DNA of 64,000 bases. Source: JAHDHW01 sp963793295 (lineage in GTDB: Bacteria; Bacteroidota; Bacteroidia; Chitinophagales; Saprospiraceae). Made by a program: the position numbers and the translations under genes. The notes under the pieces are model-generated. The model was not told the origin of the DNA and made no database searches. It worked only from the letters and a program-made list of their open reading frames with translations. The stretch spans positions 186,001 through 250,000 of the forward strand of contig CAWBZX010000011.1 in the NCBI GenBank assembly GCA_963793295.1, written 5' to 3'. Below, piece after piece: positions 35,991 to 45,876 of this stretch. Within the stretch, counting starts at the first letter, position 1, and every line of letters starts with the position of its first letter.

Positions 35991-36959
35991 ATGATAGTAG
36001 TCACAGGTGCTTTAGGTTTTATTGGCAGCTGTTTGGTAAAAAAACTCAACGACGAAGGAAATACCAGAAACCTGATGGTTGTTGATGATTTTTATAAACA
36101 ATACAAAGAGCCGAACCTGCAAAACAAATTCATTCGGGAGTGGATTCATCGCGATATCTTTTTGGAGATCGTAAAAAAAATGCCTTCCAAAATTGATTTT
36201 GTTTTTCACCTTGGAGCACGCACTGACACCGCTGAACAAAATAAAGCGATCTTTGACAAGCTCAACCTCAATTACTCCAAAGCAATTTGGAATTTCTGCA
36301 CTGAAAACCAGATTCCAATGATCTACGCTTCCAGCGCAGCAACCTACGGCGGAGGGGAGCATGGCTATAAAGATGAGCACAAGATTGTTTCCAAACTCAA
36401 ACCTTTGAATCCTTACGGCGAATCTAAAAACGATTTTGATAAGTGGGTTTTAAAACAAAAAAAGACACCTCCTTTTTGGGCCGGCATTAAATTTTTCAAC
36501 GTCTACGGACCCAACGAATACCACAAAGGCCGAATGGCTTCCGTCGTCTTTCATACCGTATCGCAAATCAAAGCTACCGGCAAAATGAAGCTCTTCCGTT
36601 CTCACAAAGAAGAGATTAAGGATGGAGAGCAAATGCGCGATTTTGTTTATATAAAAGATGTGGTGGACGTCCTTTATTTTTTATACAAACAACAGAAAAA
36701 TAGCGGCTTGTACAACCTTGGAACTGGAAAAGCAAGATCTTTTCTCGACCTGGCAAAACTTACCTTCAAAGCTATGGATTTGAAACCCGATATTTCATTT
36801 ATTGATACGCCTGTTGACATTCGGGAAAATTACCAGTATTTCACAGAAGCAGATATGTCGAAACTCAAAAAAGCAGGTTACAACAAGCCTTTTTATTCTT
36901 TGGAAAAAGGAATAGAAGACTACGTAAAAAATTACCTGCTTAAAAAGTCGGTTTGGTAA
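35991..36959 (+). CDS. hldD: ADP-L-glycero-D-manno-heptose 6-epimerase
   Basis: The 322-residue extended SDR enzyme has the NADP motif VTGALGFIGSCLVKKL at the start, the HLGARTDTAEQN loop typical of HldD, SSAATYGGGEHG, catalytic Y/K in NPYGESKNDFD, and FNVYGPNEYHKGRMASV. It converts ADP-D-glycero- to ADP-L-glycero-heptose, the donor for lipopolysaccharide core synthesis. The GT9 gene at 12368 would use this product. It follows gcvP by 144 bases and precedes a MaoC gene by 58. Confidence 0.92.
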   Translation: MIVVTGALGFIGSCLVKKLNDEGNTRNLMVVDDFYKQYKEPNLQNKFIREWIHRDIFLEIVKKMPSKIDFVFHLGARTDTAEQNKAIFDKLNLNYSKAIWNFCTENQIPMIYASSAATYGGGEHGYKDEHKIVSKLKPLNPYGESKNDFDKWVLKQKKTPPFWAGIKFFNVYGPNEYHKGRMASVVFHTVSQIKATGKMKLFRSHKEEIKDGEQMRDFVYIKDVVDVLYFLYKQQKNSGLYNLGTGKARSFLDLAKLTFKAMDLKPDISFIDTPVDIRENYQYFTEADMSKLKKAGYNKPFYSLEKGIEDYVKNYLLKKSVW

Positions 36960-37017
36960 GATTGTCGGGATTCAAAAAGCTTTGCCTTCAATAAATTAGA
37001 ATTTTAATCAAACAATT

Positions 37018-37425
37018 ATGGATTTATTTGTTGGACAAAAAGCCACACGCAGCCTTACCCTCACTGCAGATCACGTAAAAACATATGCTGAACTAAGCGG
37101 TGACTACAACCCCTTACATTTTGATGAATCATTCGCATCTAAAACCAAATTTGAAAAGCTGGTTGTTCAAGGAGGCCTAACGACGGGGCTTCTTCATGCA
37201 TTGGTTGCCATGGATATGCCAGGCCCCGGGACAGTTTTTCTTAACCAAAACTGGAAATTCACGGCTCCTGTTTTCATCGGTGATACTATTACAGCAAAAG
37301 CCGAAATCATAAGCCTACATGAAACAAAACCCGTTACACAATTAAAGGTATTTATAAAAAGACAAAATGGAGAAACCGTTCTTGAAGGAGAAGCCTGGTG
37401 TTATACTTTTTCACCAAAAGTATAA
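37018..37425 (+). CDS. MaoC-like (R)-specific enoyl-CoA hydratase
   Basis: The 135-residue hot-dog protein carries the hydratase 2 motif YAELSGDYNPLHFDESFA with the catalytic Asp/His pair, followed by VVQGGLTTGLLHALVAMDMP and a C-terminal strand set (VFIGDTITAKAEIISLHE). It resembles PhaJ-type hydratases that add water to trans-2-enoyl-CoA. It may link beta-oxidation to lipid or hydroxyacyl precursor supply. A desaturase gene follows 191 bases later. Confidence 0.85.
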   Translation: MDLFVGQKATRSLTLTADHVKTYAELSGDYNPLHFDESFASKTKFEKLVVQGGLTTGLLHALVAMDMPGPGTVFLNQNWKFTAPVFIGDTITAKAEIISLHETKPVTQLKVFIKRQNGETVLEGEAWCYTFSPKV

Positions 37426-37616
37426 AAAGTTGATCACTCCCCGATCCTCCAATCTAACGTTCTGATCTTTCAACTATTCGCTCATTTATTAACAACAAGC
37501 TGTTTACAAATAACCCTGATTTCAAATTTAATTTCCCATTCGTGCATCTATCCCGATTAAAAAACGTTACATTAGGTGTTTTCGAAGCTTATCTTGGGTG
37601 AGCTTAAAATAAATAA

Positions 37617-38729
37617 ATGAGTGCACCTTTTGTTAAATTCAATAAGCTGGACCGTCCGGAATTCTTCAAAGTTTTACGTATCAGAGTCAACCAGCATTTC
37701 CTAGACAACAAACTTTCCAAACATGCAGATTTCAACATGAAATTTAAGACAATTTTCATGCTGTGCCTTTATACAATTCCACTTGTATTGATGTTAACAG
37801 GCTTAGTAACCTCGCTTTGGGCAGTTATGTTGATGTGGGTGATCATGGGTTTTGGCATGTCAGGAATAGGATTATCGATCATGCACGATGCTAACCATGG
37901 CTCTTATTCGAGTAATCCAAAAATAAACTATGCGCTGGGTTATGCAATTAATTTTACTGGTGGGTATCATGTTAACTGGATCATTCAGCACAACGTACTA
38001 CATCATTCTTTTACCAATGTGCATGGCTTTGACGAAGACATTGACAAAGGGGTTATGCGTTTTTCTCCAAATCAGGAGCATAAAAGTTTTTTCCGCTTTC
38101 AAGCTTTTTATGCCCCTTTCCTTTACGGATTAATGACAATTTACTGGTTGTTGATTAAAGATTTCCAGCTATTGTTCCGATATGACAAAAAGGAATTGTT
38201 TGAAGGGCAAGGACTAACTTTTCAAAATGCTCTCGCACAAATATTATTTAACAAAACCTGGTATCTATTATTAATCCTGGTACTTCCTATGTTAATCATA
38301 GATTTACCCTGGTGGCAGATATTATTGGGTTTTCTATTGATGCAATTCATCTGTGGATTGATCCTGGCTTTTATTTTCCAGCCCGCACATGTTCTTGAAT
38401 CAACGAAATTTTACGTAGCTGATGAAAATGACAGTATAGAAAACAACTGGGCCATTCACCAAATGCACACCACCTCTAATTTTGCCAGTAAAAGTGTGTT
38501 CTTTTCCTGGTTTATTGGAGGACTTAATTATCAGATCGAGCATCACTTGTTTCCCAATATTTGCCATGTCCACTATCGAAATATTTCCAAAATAGTCAAA
38601 GCGACCGCTGTAGAATTTAATGTTCCTTATAACCAGCAAAAAACCTTCTTTAGTGCCGTCAGAAGTCACTTTGCTTTACTGCATAAATTGGGCACAGGTA
38701 AATATGATCGGGATTTATTAGACGCTTAG
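37617..38729 (+). CDS. Membrane fatty acid desaturase
   Basis: The 370-residue protein has four hydrophobic helices and the three histidine boxes of the di-iron desaturases: HDANH (90-94), HNVLHH (125-130) and QIEHH (306-310). A glutamine opening the third box marks front-end (delta-5/6/linoleoyl-CoA type) desaturases, here without a fused cytochrome b5. It would introduce a double bond in acyl lipids in the membrane using reduced ferredoxin or cytochrome. The MaoC gene before it and the phosphopantetheinyl transferase gene after it suggest a lipid-related neighbourhood. Confidence 0.9.
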   Translation: MSAPFVKFNKLDRPEFFKVLRIRVNQHFLDNKLSKHADFNMKFKTIFMLCLYTIPLVLMLTGLVTSLWAVMLMWVIMGFGMSGIGLSIMHDANHGSYSSNPKINYALGYAINFTGGYHVNWIIQHNVLHHSFTNVHGFDEDIDKGVMRFSPNQEHKSFFRFQAFYAPFLYGLMTIYWLLIKDFQLLFRYDKKELFEGQGLTFQNALAQILFNKTWYLLLILVLPMLIIDLPWWQILLGFLLMQFICGLILAFIFQPAHVLESTKFYVADENDSIENNWAIHQMHTTSNFASKSVFFSWFIGGLNYQIEHHLFPNICHVHYRNISKIVKATAVEFNVPYNQQKTFFSAVRSHFALLHKLGTGKYDRDLLDA

Positions 38730-38907
38730 AAACAATGACTAAAAAGTTAATGTCTTTGCTTGTAATAAACAAAATGAAAAAATAGCATCTTAGATAAGAT
38801 ATCTTTCGAAACTTTAATTAATAGCGAAATCAAGGAAAGCGAATTCGAAATTCCTACTCATCTATCTATTAACTACTCACTTCAAACTTTCAACTATTGG
38901 TTTCAAA

Positions 38908-39388
38908 CTATTCCATCGCCAAGCGATTCATCCCTGCATAATAAATCAAATACCAATCCTCTCCGGATTTTGAAAAACGACGCTGCATTCCATACTGACC
39001 ACCACCAACTGTAATGTTTTCGATTACAATTTCATCATTTATTTTTTTGAAACTTCCTCGAAAACTGAGTTCTGGAATCCTCAATCGGATGATGCATTAT
39101 CCAATCCTCTTTTTGCCAACGGAATCTTCCATCGACAATGGTTGCACTATCTGCTTCAGCAGGAATTCCCTGTAACGGAAAAATTATATGCTCCAACTGA
39201 TACAAACTATCATCGTGAAAGCGCTGGTAAAAAGCCAGAAAATCCGGCGGCAACCCCTCCTCTTCTGATTCATACTCTTCTGTCATTTCAACAGCTCCAT
39301 TTGTTGGGGCTACCATGTTTCTAAGTTTCATGGTAAAAAAAACCGAAGTAACGATTACACCAACCAAAAAGCCAATAAAGTATTTCAT
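38908..39388 (-). pseudogene. DUF4348-like envelope protein, frameshifted
   Basis: ATG 39388 opens an N-terminal membrane anchor (MKYFIGFLVGVIVTSVFF) followed by an acidic linker and FLAFYQRFHDDSLYQLEHI. The frame ends at 39035, but one base of shift near 39060-39068 joins it to a coherent tail (INDEIVIENITVGGGQYGMQ, then SKSGEDWYLIYYAGMNRL) ending at TAG 38908. The restored product of about 160 residues resembles DUF4348-type domains of Bacteroidota, whose function is unknown. The lesion is single, so an assembly error is as likely as decay. Confidence 0.65.
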
Positions 39389-39439
39389 TTTCAATAAATT
39401 ATACGCTAAAAAAATCTTTTAATTTTGTTCGCTCGACAG

Positions 39440-40102
39440 TTATTTAACCAAACGAATATCCCCGAAATCTTCCGTTCCATAAACCAGAATATAATCGTCA
39501 ATCTGCTCATAATATAGCTCGAAGTCCAGATGGTAATTATCTTTTTCTACAAAACCTTTACATTTTCCTATATTCAAATCAAACGAAAAAGGCTCGACAA
39601 AAATATGTTGCCGAAAGTCTAATTGCTTTCTGCCGTAGGCTTTATATAAAGCTTCTTTTGCGCCCCAATAAACATGAAGGTGTTCTAGCTTGTTTTCCGT
39701 GCCAAGGCTCTCTATTTCCACTTGCCGCATAAATTTATGTGCAATCCGGTCAATTTTTCCCACCAACTTCTGAATATCAACGCCAACAAACCTTGGTGAC
39801 GCCATCACAGAGGTCAATTCCCGCGAATGGCTGATCGAAATTTGATACAGTGAATTTTCAAGATACGGTTTGCCATATTCATCTTTCAAACAGGCCCCCC
39901 GGTCCTCCCGGCCAGACATCAGATGCAACAACCATCTTCCCGAAAGCCATTCCAAACGCCGGTGTCCTTTCATTTTTTTCAATGATACCTCTTCCTTCGG
40001 AAATAATTGTAAACGCTCTAAGAAATAGCTTTCCTCTTCTCCAATACGCCAAAGCCCAAGCTCTCCTTCCGGTTTTATATGTTTGTGAAAAAGTAACGGC
40101 AT
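39440..40102 (-). CDS. 4'-phosphopantetheinyl transferase (Sfp type)
   Basis: The 220-residue product has the paired PPTase motifs: SISHSRELTSVM before FVGVDIQ (Mg2+-binding Asp) and YWGAKEALYKAYGRKQLDF (W-x-x-KEA-x-x-K). These enzymes transfer phosphopantetheine from CoA to a carrier-protein serine, activating acyl-carrier proteins. With a desaturase and MaoC gene upstream, a lipid or polyketide-like pathway is possible, but it may simply be the general holo-ACP synthase. It stands divergent from the WD40 gene. Confidence 0.9.
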   Translation of the reverse strand: MPLLFHKHIKPEGELGLWRIGEEESYFLERLQLFPKEEVSLKKMKGHRRLEWLSGRWLLHLMSGREDRGACLKDEYGKPYLENSLYQISISHSRELTSVMASPRFVGVDIQKLVGKIDRIAHKFMRQVEIESLGTENKLEHLHVYWGAKEALYKAYGRKQLDFRQHIFVEPFSFDLNIGKCKGFVEKDNYHLDFELYYEQIDDYILVYGTEDFGDIRLVK

Positions 40103-40260
40103 ATGAACAATTAGTAACAGTAGTAAAAACTTCTAAGTTAGAAAAATTATTAAAAGGTATCGACAAATTGCAAACTGAAGTAATCTCTGAGAAATTAAAT
40201 AATGTGCCGCTCAGCCCTTAATTTTGTGTTTCAAACAGTTTTTAAAAATCAAAATTCAAC

Positions 40261-41181
40261 TTGAGTCAAATAAAAGTAACAAAGGTTGCACAGCTCCGCG
40301 GCCATAAAGCCGCTATTTTTGTGTTCGCCAATGCTGATGATCCAAAGCATTTTCTTACTGGAGCCGGCGACGGCTGGATCGTGCAATGGAACCTCAACGA
40401 ATTGGAAAACGGGAAGCTGATCGCTAAAGTACCTAGGAATATCTTTTCACTTTGCAATCTTCCCAATCAGCAGTTGATCGTTGTCGGAAATATGGACGGC
40501 GGAGTGCACTGGGTGGACCTCCAAGATCCGGAAAAAACCAAAAATATTGCCCATCACCAAAAAGGCGTTTTTGATATCCAATTGATCCACAATCAGATTT
40601 ATACACTTGGAGGAGAGGGAATGATTACCAGATGGTCCGTTGAAGAACGCAGAACACTGGAAAGTTTTCATATCACCAATCAAAGCCTTCGCGCTATGGC
40701 CTATAATAAGGCCCGAAATGAAATAGCGATCGGAGCAAGCGACAATAATATTTACATTCTGGATGCAAAGAGCCTAAGTATTAAGCACATGATTCGACAG
40801 GCACATGAAAACTCCGTTTTCACCGTTCAATACAGCCTTGATGGGAATTACCTTTTAAGTGGTGGGCGCGATGCAATTTTGAAGATTTGGGCAATTGAAA
40901 GGGATTTTGAACTGGTTTCCGAACAGGCGGCTCATTTGTTTACGATTAACGACATTGCATTTCATCCTGAGGCACACCTTTTTGCCACGGCAAGCCGTGA
41001 TAAAACCATTAAAATCTGGGATGCTGAAAATTTTAAACTACTAAAAGTAATTGAAACGATCAAAAACGGCGGGCATATCAATTCCGTTAACAAGCTTTAT
41101 TGGTCAAGCTATAATAATTATCTACTTTCGTGCAGCGATGATCAAAGCATCATTGTCTGGAAAGTAAGCCTAAGAGGTTAA
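40261..41181 (+). CDS. WD40-repeat protein
   Basis: The frame begins with TTG 40261, there being no nearby ATG. The 306 residues form seven WD40-like blades, clearest in the second half: HENSVFTVQYSLDGNYLLSG, DAILKIWAIE, IAFHPEAHLFATASRDKTIK and LLSCSDDQSIIVWKV. There is no signal peptide, so it is a cytoplasmic beta-propeller scaffold. The neighbours (PPTase, dCTP deaminase) do not reveal a partner. It ends 71 bases before dcd. Confidence 0.85.
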   Translation: MSQIKVTKVAQLRGHKAAIFVFANADDPKHFLTGAGDGWIVQWNLNELENGKLIAKVPRNIFSLCNLPNQQLIVVGNMDGGVHWVDLQDPEKTKNIAHHQKGVFDIQLIHNQIYTLGGEGMITRWSVEERRTLESFHITNQSLRAMAYNKARNEIAIGASDNNIYILDAKSLSIKHMIRQAHENSVFTVQYSLDGNYLLSGGRDAILKIWAIERDFELVSEQAAHLFTINDIAFHPEAHLFATASRDKTIKIWDAENFKLLKVIETIKNGGHINSVNKLYWSSYNNYLLSCSDDQSIIVWKVSLRG

Positions 41182-41252
41182 AAGGCAAAGCGGTTAAAAC
41201 CACAAACCTCGAACTAAAAACCTCAAACCAAAAACTTCAAACTTCAAACTAC

Positions 41253-41789
41253 ATGATATTATCAGACAAAAAAATACTGGAAGGAATCGCTAAAAAAGAA
41301 ATCGTCATCGAGCCTTACAACCGTGAATTTTTAGGCACCAATTCTTATGACGTTCATCTGGGAAAATATCTTGCTGTTTATACGGATCATGTCCTCGATG
41401 CTAAAAAGCACAATAAAATCAAAGAAATTGAAATCGGTGAAGAAGGTTTTGTATTACAACCCGGAACGCTTTACCTCGGAGTCACTGAAGAATATACCGA
41501 AACCCACAACTCCGTACCTTTTCTCGAAGGAAAATCAAGTATCGGGCGCCTCGGCATTGACATTCATGCTACTGCCGGCAAAGGAGACGTTGGTTTTTGC
41601 AACACTTGGACTCTGGAGATTTCCTGTGTTCAACCAGTCCGGATTTACGCCGGGATGCCGATCGGCCAGCTGATTTATTTCGCTGTCGAAGGGGATATCG
41701 AAAATTACTACAACAAAAAGGCTGGCGCAAAATACAACCAACGTTCCATCAAGCCTGTCGAATCCATGATGTGGAAAAACAAGTGGTAA
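41253..41789 (+). CDS. dcd: dCTP deaminase
   Basis: The 178-residue product has the trimeric dUTPase/dCTP deaminase fold with TNSYDVHLGKYLAVY, the catalytic segment EGKSSIGRLGIDIHATAGKG, and GFCNTWTLEISCVQPVRIYA, whose glutamate activates water, then GQLIYF. It converts dCTP to dUTP for thymidylate synthesis. The spacer before it is a CAAAC-type simple-sequence stretch (41199-41250). Confidence 0.93.
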   Translation: MILSDKKILEGIAKKEIVIEPYNREFLGTNSYDVHLGKYLAVYTDHVLDAKKHNKIKEIEIGEEGFVLQPGTLYLGVTEEYTETHNSVPFLEGKSSIGRLGIDIHATAGKGDVGFCNTWTLEISCVQPVRIYAGMPIGQLIYFAVEGDIENYYNKKAGAKYNQRSIKPVESMMWKNKW

Positions 41790-41834
41790 GTCAGAAAAAA
41801 TTGAATTAATACTCCTTTTCAAGAAGAATAGAAC

Positions 41835-42416
41835 ATGACTAAGCATCGTCATTTTATTTCACATAAGCCCTTCGGATTTATTTCTCAATTTGTCAACCCA
41901 CACAAAAGAAAGAAAAACCTTCTTGGAGAATTACATGATTTTCCCGAAAAGACAATGGCAATTGGGCGTTTAGATGTAAATTCCGAAGGAATTTTGTTAC
42001 TCACCACAGATGGAAAAGTTAGCGCAGAAATTTGCAGTAGTAAGGTCGAAAAAGAATATTATGTTCAAGTAGATGGAATTATTGACGATGAAGCGATTGA
42101 AAAGATAAAAAATGGCGTGGAAATAGGAATTCATGGTGTAAAATATAAAACGAATCCTTGTCACGCATTTCTATTGATCCCTTCCCCGGTATTTCCAGAA
42201 CGAACAAAGAAAATTCGTGACGATAAACACGGTCCAACAAGCTGGGTTTCTATTATTATTACCGAAGGTAAATACAGGCAAGTGCGAAAAATGACTGCTG
42301 CAGTAAGTTTTCCAACCTTAAGACTAATAAGGGTAAGAATAGGTGCATTAAAACTCAGCAACTTAAAGGCAGGAGAAGTTATTGAAGTAGAAAATTTGAA
42401 TTACGATGAACATTGA
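41835..42416 (+). CDS. rluE: 23S rRNA pseudouridine synthase (RluE-like)
   Basis: The 193-residue protein belongs to the RsuA/RluB/E/F family but lacks an S4 domain, as RluE does. The catalytic aspartate is D47 in AIGRLDVNSEGILLLT. KEYYVQVDG and GKYRQVRKMTAAVSFPTLRL, containing the family motif near the C-terminus, are also present. RluE modifies U2457 of 23S rRNA. It is 45 bases after dcd and probably co-transcribed with it. Confidence 0.87.
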   Translation: MTKHRHFISHKPFGFISQFVNPHKRKKNLLGELHDFPEKTMAIGRLDVNSEGILLLTTDGKVSAEICSSKVEKEYYVQVDGIIDDEAIEKIKNGVEIGIHGVKYKTNPCHAFLLIPSPVFPERTKKIRDDKHGPTSWVSIIITEGKYRQVRKMTAAVSFPTLRLIRVRIGALKLSNLKAGEVIEVENLNYDEH

Positions 42417-42599
42417 TGATTTCAATTATCAGGTTGTAAGCTTATTGAGATAATTCGAATTCAATTTCATTTCGAAGTTTGTACCGCTTCATCCAAAGCT
42501 ATTTTTTAATAATTGATAAAAATCAATTCTTCCGTTGACCCCTGTCATTTCTTTCCTTCCACTTTGAACATAACTTTATCGGAGCCAAATAAATTAGCG

Positions 42600-43238
42600 A
42601 TGAAAAAATATACCCCTGCTAATTTGATTCTGATTGCCGCTTTATTTTTTGTTTGTTATCCTGCTAAAGCTCAGGAAGCCCAACGCCAGTTGCCGCTAGT
42701 GGTAACCGTTTATAGCAATGTCACCCAACTGCCCTGGAGTAAAAACCTGGGTATTTTTGGCGCACCTCTTCATCCTGGCATTTCAGTGGGCACGGAATTT
42801 CGTTACAATCAAAGTTCAACTAATGAATTGTTTCAAACGGTAAAGTTAGGCTATCACTACCATCAATACGTTCAGCATAGTTTGCAGCTTTTTTCAGAAC
42901 TTGGCTACCGCTATCACTTCAAAGGTCGCTTTGATTTAGGATCTCGTTTAGGCTTGGGGTATACACATTCAATTCCCGACATGCAGATCTTCGAGCTCAA
43001 AGAGGGCGATTATCAGAAAAAAAGCAATTGGGGACGGCCACAGTTTATGACCTCACTAGCCTTGGAAGCCGGCTTTGAGGTTTTCAATAAAAAGGTTAAT
43101 CCGGTTCGGCTTTTTATAACCTATCAGTTTTATTTGCAAATGCCATTCGTAAATGAATATGTACCCCTATTACCGAATACCGCACTCCACCTAGGTGTAG
43201 CTTTTCCTTTTTTGAAATACAAAAAAGAAACACAATGA
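42600..43238 (+). CDS. Secreted outer-membrane beta-barrel-like protein
   Basis: ATG 42600 begins a Sec signal (ANLILIAALFFVCYPAKA); the open frame upstream to 42513 is not signal-like. The 212 residues alternate aromatic and polar positions as in small barrels (FQTVKLGYHYHQYVQHSLQL, FSELGYRYHFKGRFDLGSRL) and end near LHLGVAFPFLKYKKETQ. Its stop overlaps the start of the serine hydrolase gene by four bases, so the two are translationally coupled. Function is not evident. Confidence 0.7.
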   Translation: MKKYTPANLILIAALFFVCYPAKAQEAQRQLPLVVTVYSNVTQLPWSKNLGIFGAPLHPGISVGTEFRYNQSSTNELFQTVKLGYHYHQYVQHSLQLFSELGYRYHFKGRFDLGSRLGLGYTHSIPDMQIFELKEGDYQKKSNWGRPQFMTSLALEAGFEVFNKKVNPVRLFITYQFYLQMPFVNEYVPLLPNTALHLGVAFPFLKYKKETQ

Positions 43239-44419
43239 AAAAATACCGGATATTTTACGTGCTACTTTTCCTGCTTCTGGCTTTAGTGCCAGGCTGCCGG
43301 AAAGACGAGATAAAACCTACACAACAATGTCTCAATCCTCCAGGAAATTATGATTCACATCCAAAGGCTCAGGATTTGCAAAGCCTCCTTGACAAGTATA
43401 CCCATCAAGGTCTCCCTGGTATTTCTCTCTTAATTCGGGATGGCAATGGGCAATGGGTTGGCGCATCAGGGAAGGCAGATATTGACAAGGGTATTGAAAT
43501 GCAAGCATGTCATGTTTCTAAAATAGCAAGCGTTACGAAACTATATGTGGGTGTACTGGTTATGCAACTGGTTGAAGAAGGAATTCTTAATTTAGATGAC
43601 CCTTTAACCAAATGGCTCCCCGAAAAGTACACTTCAAAAATAAAAAACGCCAATCAAAGTACCTTGCGACAATTACTCAACCACACCAGCGGCATCTATG
43701 ATCTTATCGTTGATAATTCTTTTTACCTCTCCGTGCTGAATGATCCGGCTAAGTTTTGGAAACCCGACGAACTACTCAAGTTCGTTTACGATAAGAAGGC
43801 CAATTTTCCGCCGGGAACGGATGTAGAATATTCTAATACGAACCTCTTGCTGGCTGCTATGATCATTGAGGAAGCAACAGGGTTTTCCCATTCACGGTTG
43901 ATGAGAGCGCGACTAATTGATCCACTTGGCTTGAACGATACTTATTATTACTGGCATGATAACCTACCACCATTTGTAGCTCAAGGCTATTTTGATCTTT
44001 ATAACAATGGCACGATCGCTAATTTGTCTAACTACAATACAGGTAGCGGGAATGGTTACGGGGGAATGTATTCCACAGTCTTTGATATGCAGGTCTTTAT
44101 CGAAGCTTTATTGAGAGATCAAACTATACTATCTGAAGAAGCACTTCAGGAAATGATCACTATTACCAGTGAAAAAGTAGCGGAAAATATTGCTTTTGGC
44201 GTTGCTATCCGAAAGGATTTTCTCGATAGGGCTTCAGATGAATACGCCTTGGGGCACCGCGGACGTGATCTGGCATATAGTGCTGACCTGTATTATTTTC
44301 CAAACCAGGACATCACCATGGCTTATCTTGTTAATTATGGTACGGATGCAGAAAGTGGTCTGCAACAAGTTTTTTTAGATTTTCGGAAGGACCTCGTGGA
44401 CTTACTGATGAAGGATTAA
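43235..44419 (+). CDS. Beta-lactamase-family serine hydrolase lipoprotein
   Basis: The product of 394 residues has a lipoprotein signal (LLLALVPGC). It carries the class C beta-lactamase/D-Ala-D-Ala carboxypeptidase motifs: SVTK (S99-K102), YSN (Y199-N201) and a third motif HRG near residue 336 in place of KTG. Such proteins act as esterases, peptidases or penicillin-binding enzymes in the periplasm. Overlap of ATGA with the barrel-protein gene upstream suggests joint expression and perhaps joint action at the outer membrane. Confidence 0.87.
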   Translation: MKKYRIFYVLLFLLLALVPGCRKDEIKPTQQCLNPPGNYDSHPKAQDLQSLLDKYTHQGLPGISLLIRDGNGQWVGASGKADIDKGIEMQACHVSKIASVTKLYVGVLVMQLVEEGILNLDDPLTKWLPEKYTSKIKNANQSTLRQLLNHTSGIYDLIVDNSFYLSVLNDPAKFWKPDELLKFVYDKKANFPPGTDVEYSNTNLLLAAMIIEEATGFSHSRLMRARLIDPLGLNDTYYYWHDNLPPFVAQGYFDLYNNGTIANLSNYNTGSGNGYGGMYSTVFDMQVFIEALLRDQTILSEEALQEMITITSEKVAENIAFGVAIRKDFLDRASDEYALGHRGRDLAYSADLYYFPNQDITMAYLVNYGTDAESGLQQVFLDFRKDLVDLLMKD

Positions 44420-44793
44420 AAGCATTACATTTATTAACTTAATAGGGTTGGTGATAAAAAAAATAACAATAAACTAACCCAAATAAAATATGGAAATTAC
44501 AAAAAATCATTGAAAATATTTTGTAACTTACTTACAACCAAGTGATAATAAAAATTATAAAAATGACCTTTGTTCTATTTAACAATTTAATTATCAACAA
44601 CTTGTGAAAATCGTTAGCGGATTCTGGAGTTAGATTTTAGACCAGCACCTACCCAAAAGTGGTGGGAATTTGCAGCTTTGAAATTTTGTATAATAATCAA
44701 CCTTTGTTGCATTACAGCCCATTTAGTATTCCAAAATCACTACTTAGAAGAATTGCAAACCTTTCTACACAAGGAAAAATGTAAAAAAAAATT
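44420..44793. other. AT-rich intergenic stretch before the KAS III gene
   Basis: I see no coding frame of note. A weak CTTTG-containing stretch precedes the gene, but no clear -33/-7 pair can be set. Confidence 0.35.
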
Positions 44794-45876
44794 ATGAGCA
44801 ATTCCATCTATAGTGTGATAACAGGAACGGGAAACTATATCCCACCAAAACGTATCAGAAATGAGCATTTTCTCACCAGTGAATTTTATGGTACAGATGG
44901 CACGAAGCTCGAAAAAACGAATCAAGAAATAATAGATAAATTTCTGGAAATTACAACTATTGCCGAAAGACGGTATGTTGCTGCTAATTTGACAACCTCT
45001 GACATGGCCTATTATGCTGCTATTGAGGCTATTAAGTCTGCAAAAATAGATAAAGAGGAATTGGATTACATCATTGTTGCACATAATTTTGGGGATGTAA
45101 AAAATGACAATAAAGGGATTGATATTGTCCCCAGTTTAGCCGCTCGGGTAAAACATAAATTAGAAATACACAATCCCAATACAATAGCTTATGATCTGCC
45201 TTTTGGCTGTCCGGGTTGGATACAAGCCGTTATACAGGCTGACTATTTCATTAAATCAGGAGATGTAAAAAAGATATTAGTAATTGGTGCAGAAGTGCTA
45301 TCCAGAGTTTCCGATCCGCATGACAGAGATAGTATGTTGTATGCTGATGGCGCTGGTGCTATCGTTTTGGAAGCCAAAATGAGCAATAAACCTGTTGGAA
45401 TACTCGCCCATAAAACAAGATCGGATACCTTTTTATATTCCAAAATGCTTTATATGGGTAAATCCTACAATAATAATAATGGAACCAAGGATAATAATTT
45501 TTTAAAAATGCATGGTCGAAAGCTTTATCAATATGCACTTGAATATGTACCTCAAGCGATAAAAGACTGTCTGGAGAAAAGTAATATTGATATTAGCGAA
45601 ATCAAAAAGGTGCTCATCCATCAGGCAAATGGAAAAATGGATGATGCCATATTAAAAAGATTTTATAGCCTTTTTGATATTACTGAATTACCAAAAGATA
45701 TCATGCCGATGACAATTGCATGGTTGGGTAATTCATCTGTAGCGACCATTCCAACTTTATTAGACCTCATATTGAAAGAAAAGTTGAAACCGCACAAAAT
45801 AAATAAAGATGATATTCTGGTTTTCGCATCTGTTGGAGCAGGAATGAATATTAATGCAATGATTTATAAGATGTGA
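44794..45876 (+). CDS. 3-oxoacyl-ACP synthase III family protein
   Basis: The 360-residue thiolase-fold enzyme has the KAS III catalytic triad: C139 in DLPFGCPGWIQ, H276 in LIHQANGKM and N313 in WLGNSSVATIP. It begins with VITGTGNYIPPKRIRN. The family starts fatty acid chains by condensing acyl-CoA with malonyl-ACP, or makes related products. The sequence TNQEIIDKFLEITTIAERRY is the usual N-terminal dimer region. It lies apart from other fab genes, so it may be a secondary FabH for special lipids. Confidence 0.88.
   Translation: MSNSIYSVITGTGNYIPPKRIRNEHFLTSEFYGTDGTKLEKTNQEIIDKFLEITTIAERRYVAANLTTSDMAYYAAIEAIKSAKIDKEELDYIIVAHNFGDVKNDNKGIDIVPSLAARVKHKLEIHNPNTIAYDLPFGCPGWIQAVIQADYFIKSGDVKKILVIGAEVLSRVSDPHDRDSMLYADGAGAIVLEAKMSNKPVGILAHKTRSDTFLYSKMLYMGKSYNNNNGTKDNNFLKMHGRKLYQYALEYVPQAIKDCLEKSNIDISEIKKVLIHQANGKMDDAILKRFYSLFDITELPKDIMPMTIAWLGNSSVATIPTLLDLILKEKLKPHKINKDDILVFASVGAGMNINAMIYKM

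Noticed and set aside
37018..40102. MaoC, desaturase and phosphopantetheinyl transferase taken as a polyketide or secondary-lipid cluster
   Set aside because: No carrier protein, synthase or tailoring gene accompanies them and the strands differ; ordinary lipid housekeeping explains them.
41199..41250. CAAAC/CTTCAAAC repeats considered as a CRISPR-like or direct-repeat array
   Set aside because: The units are short, irregular and without spacers; this is simple-sequence intergenic DNA.
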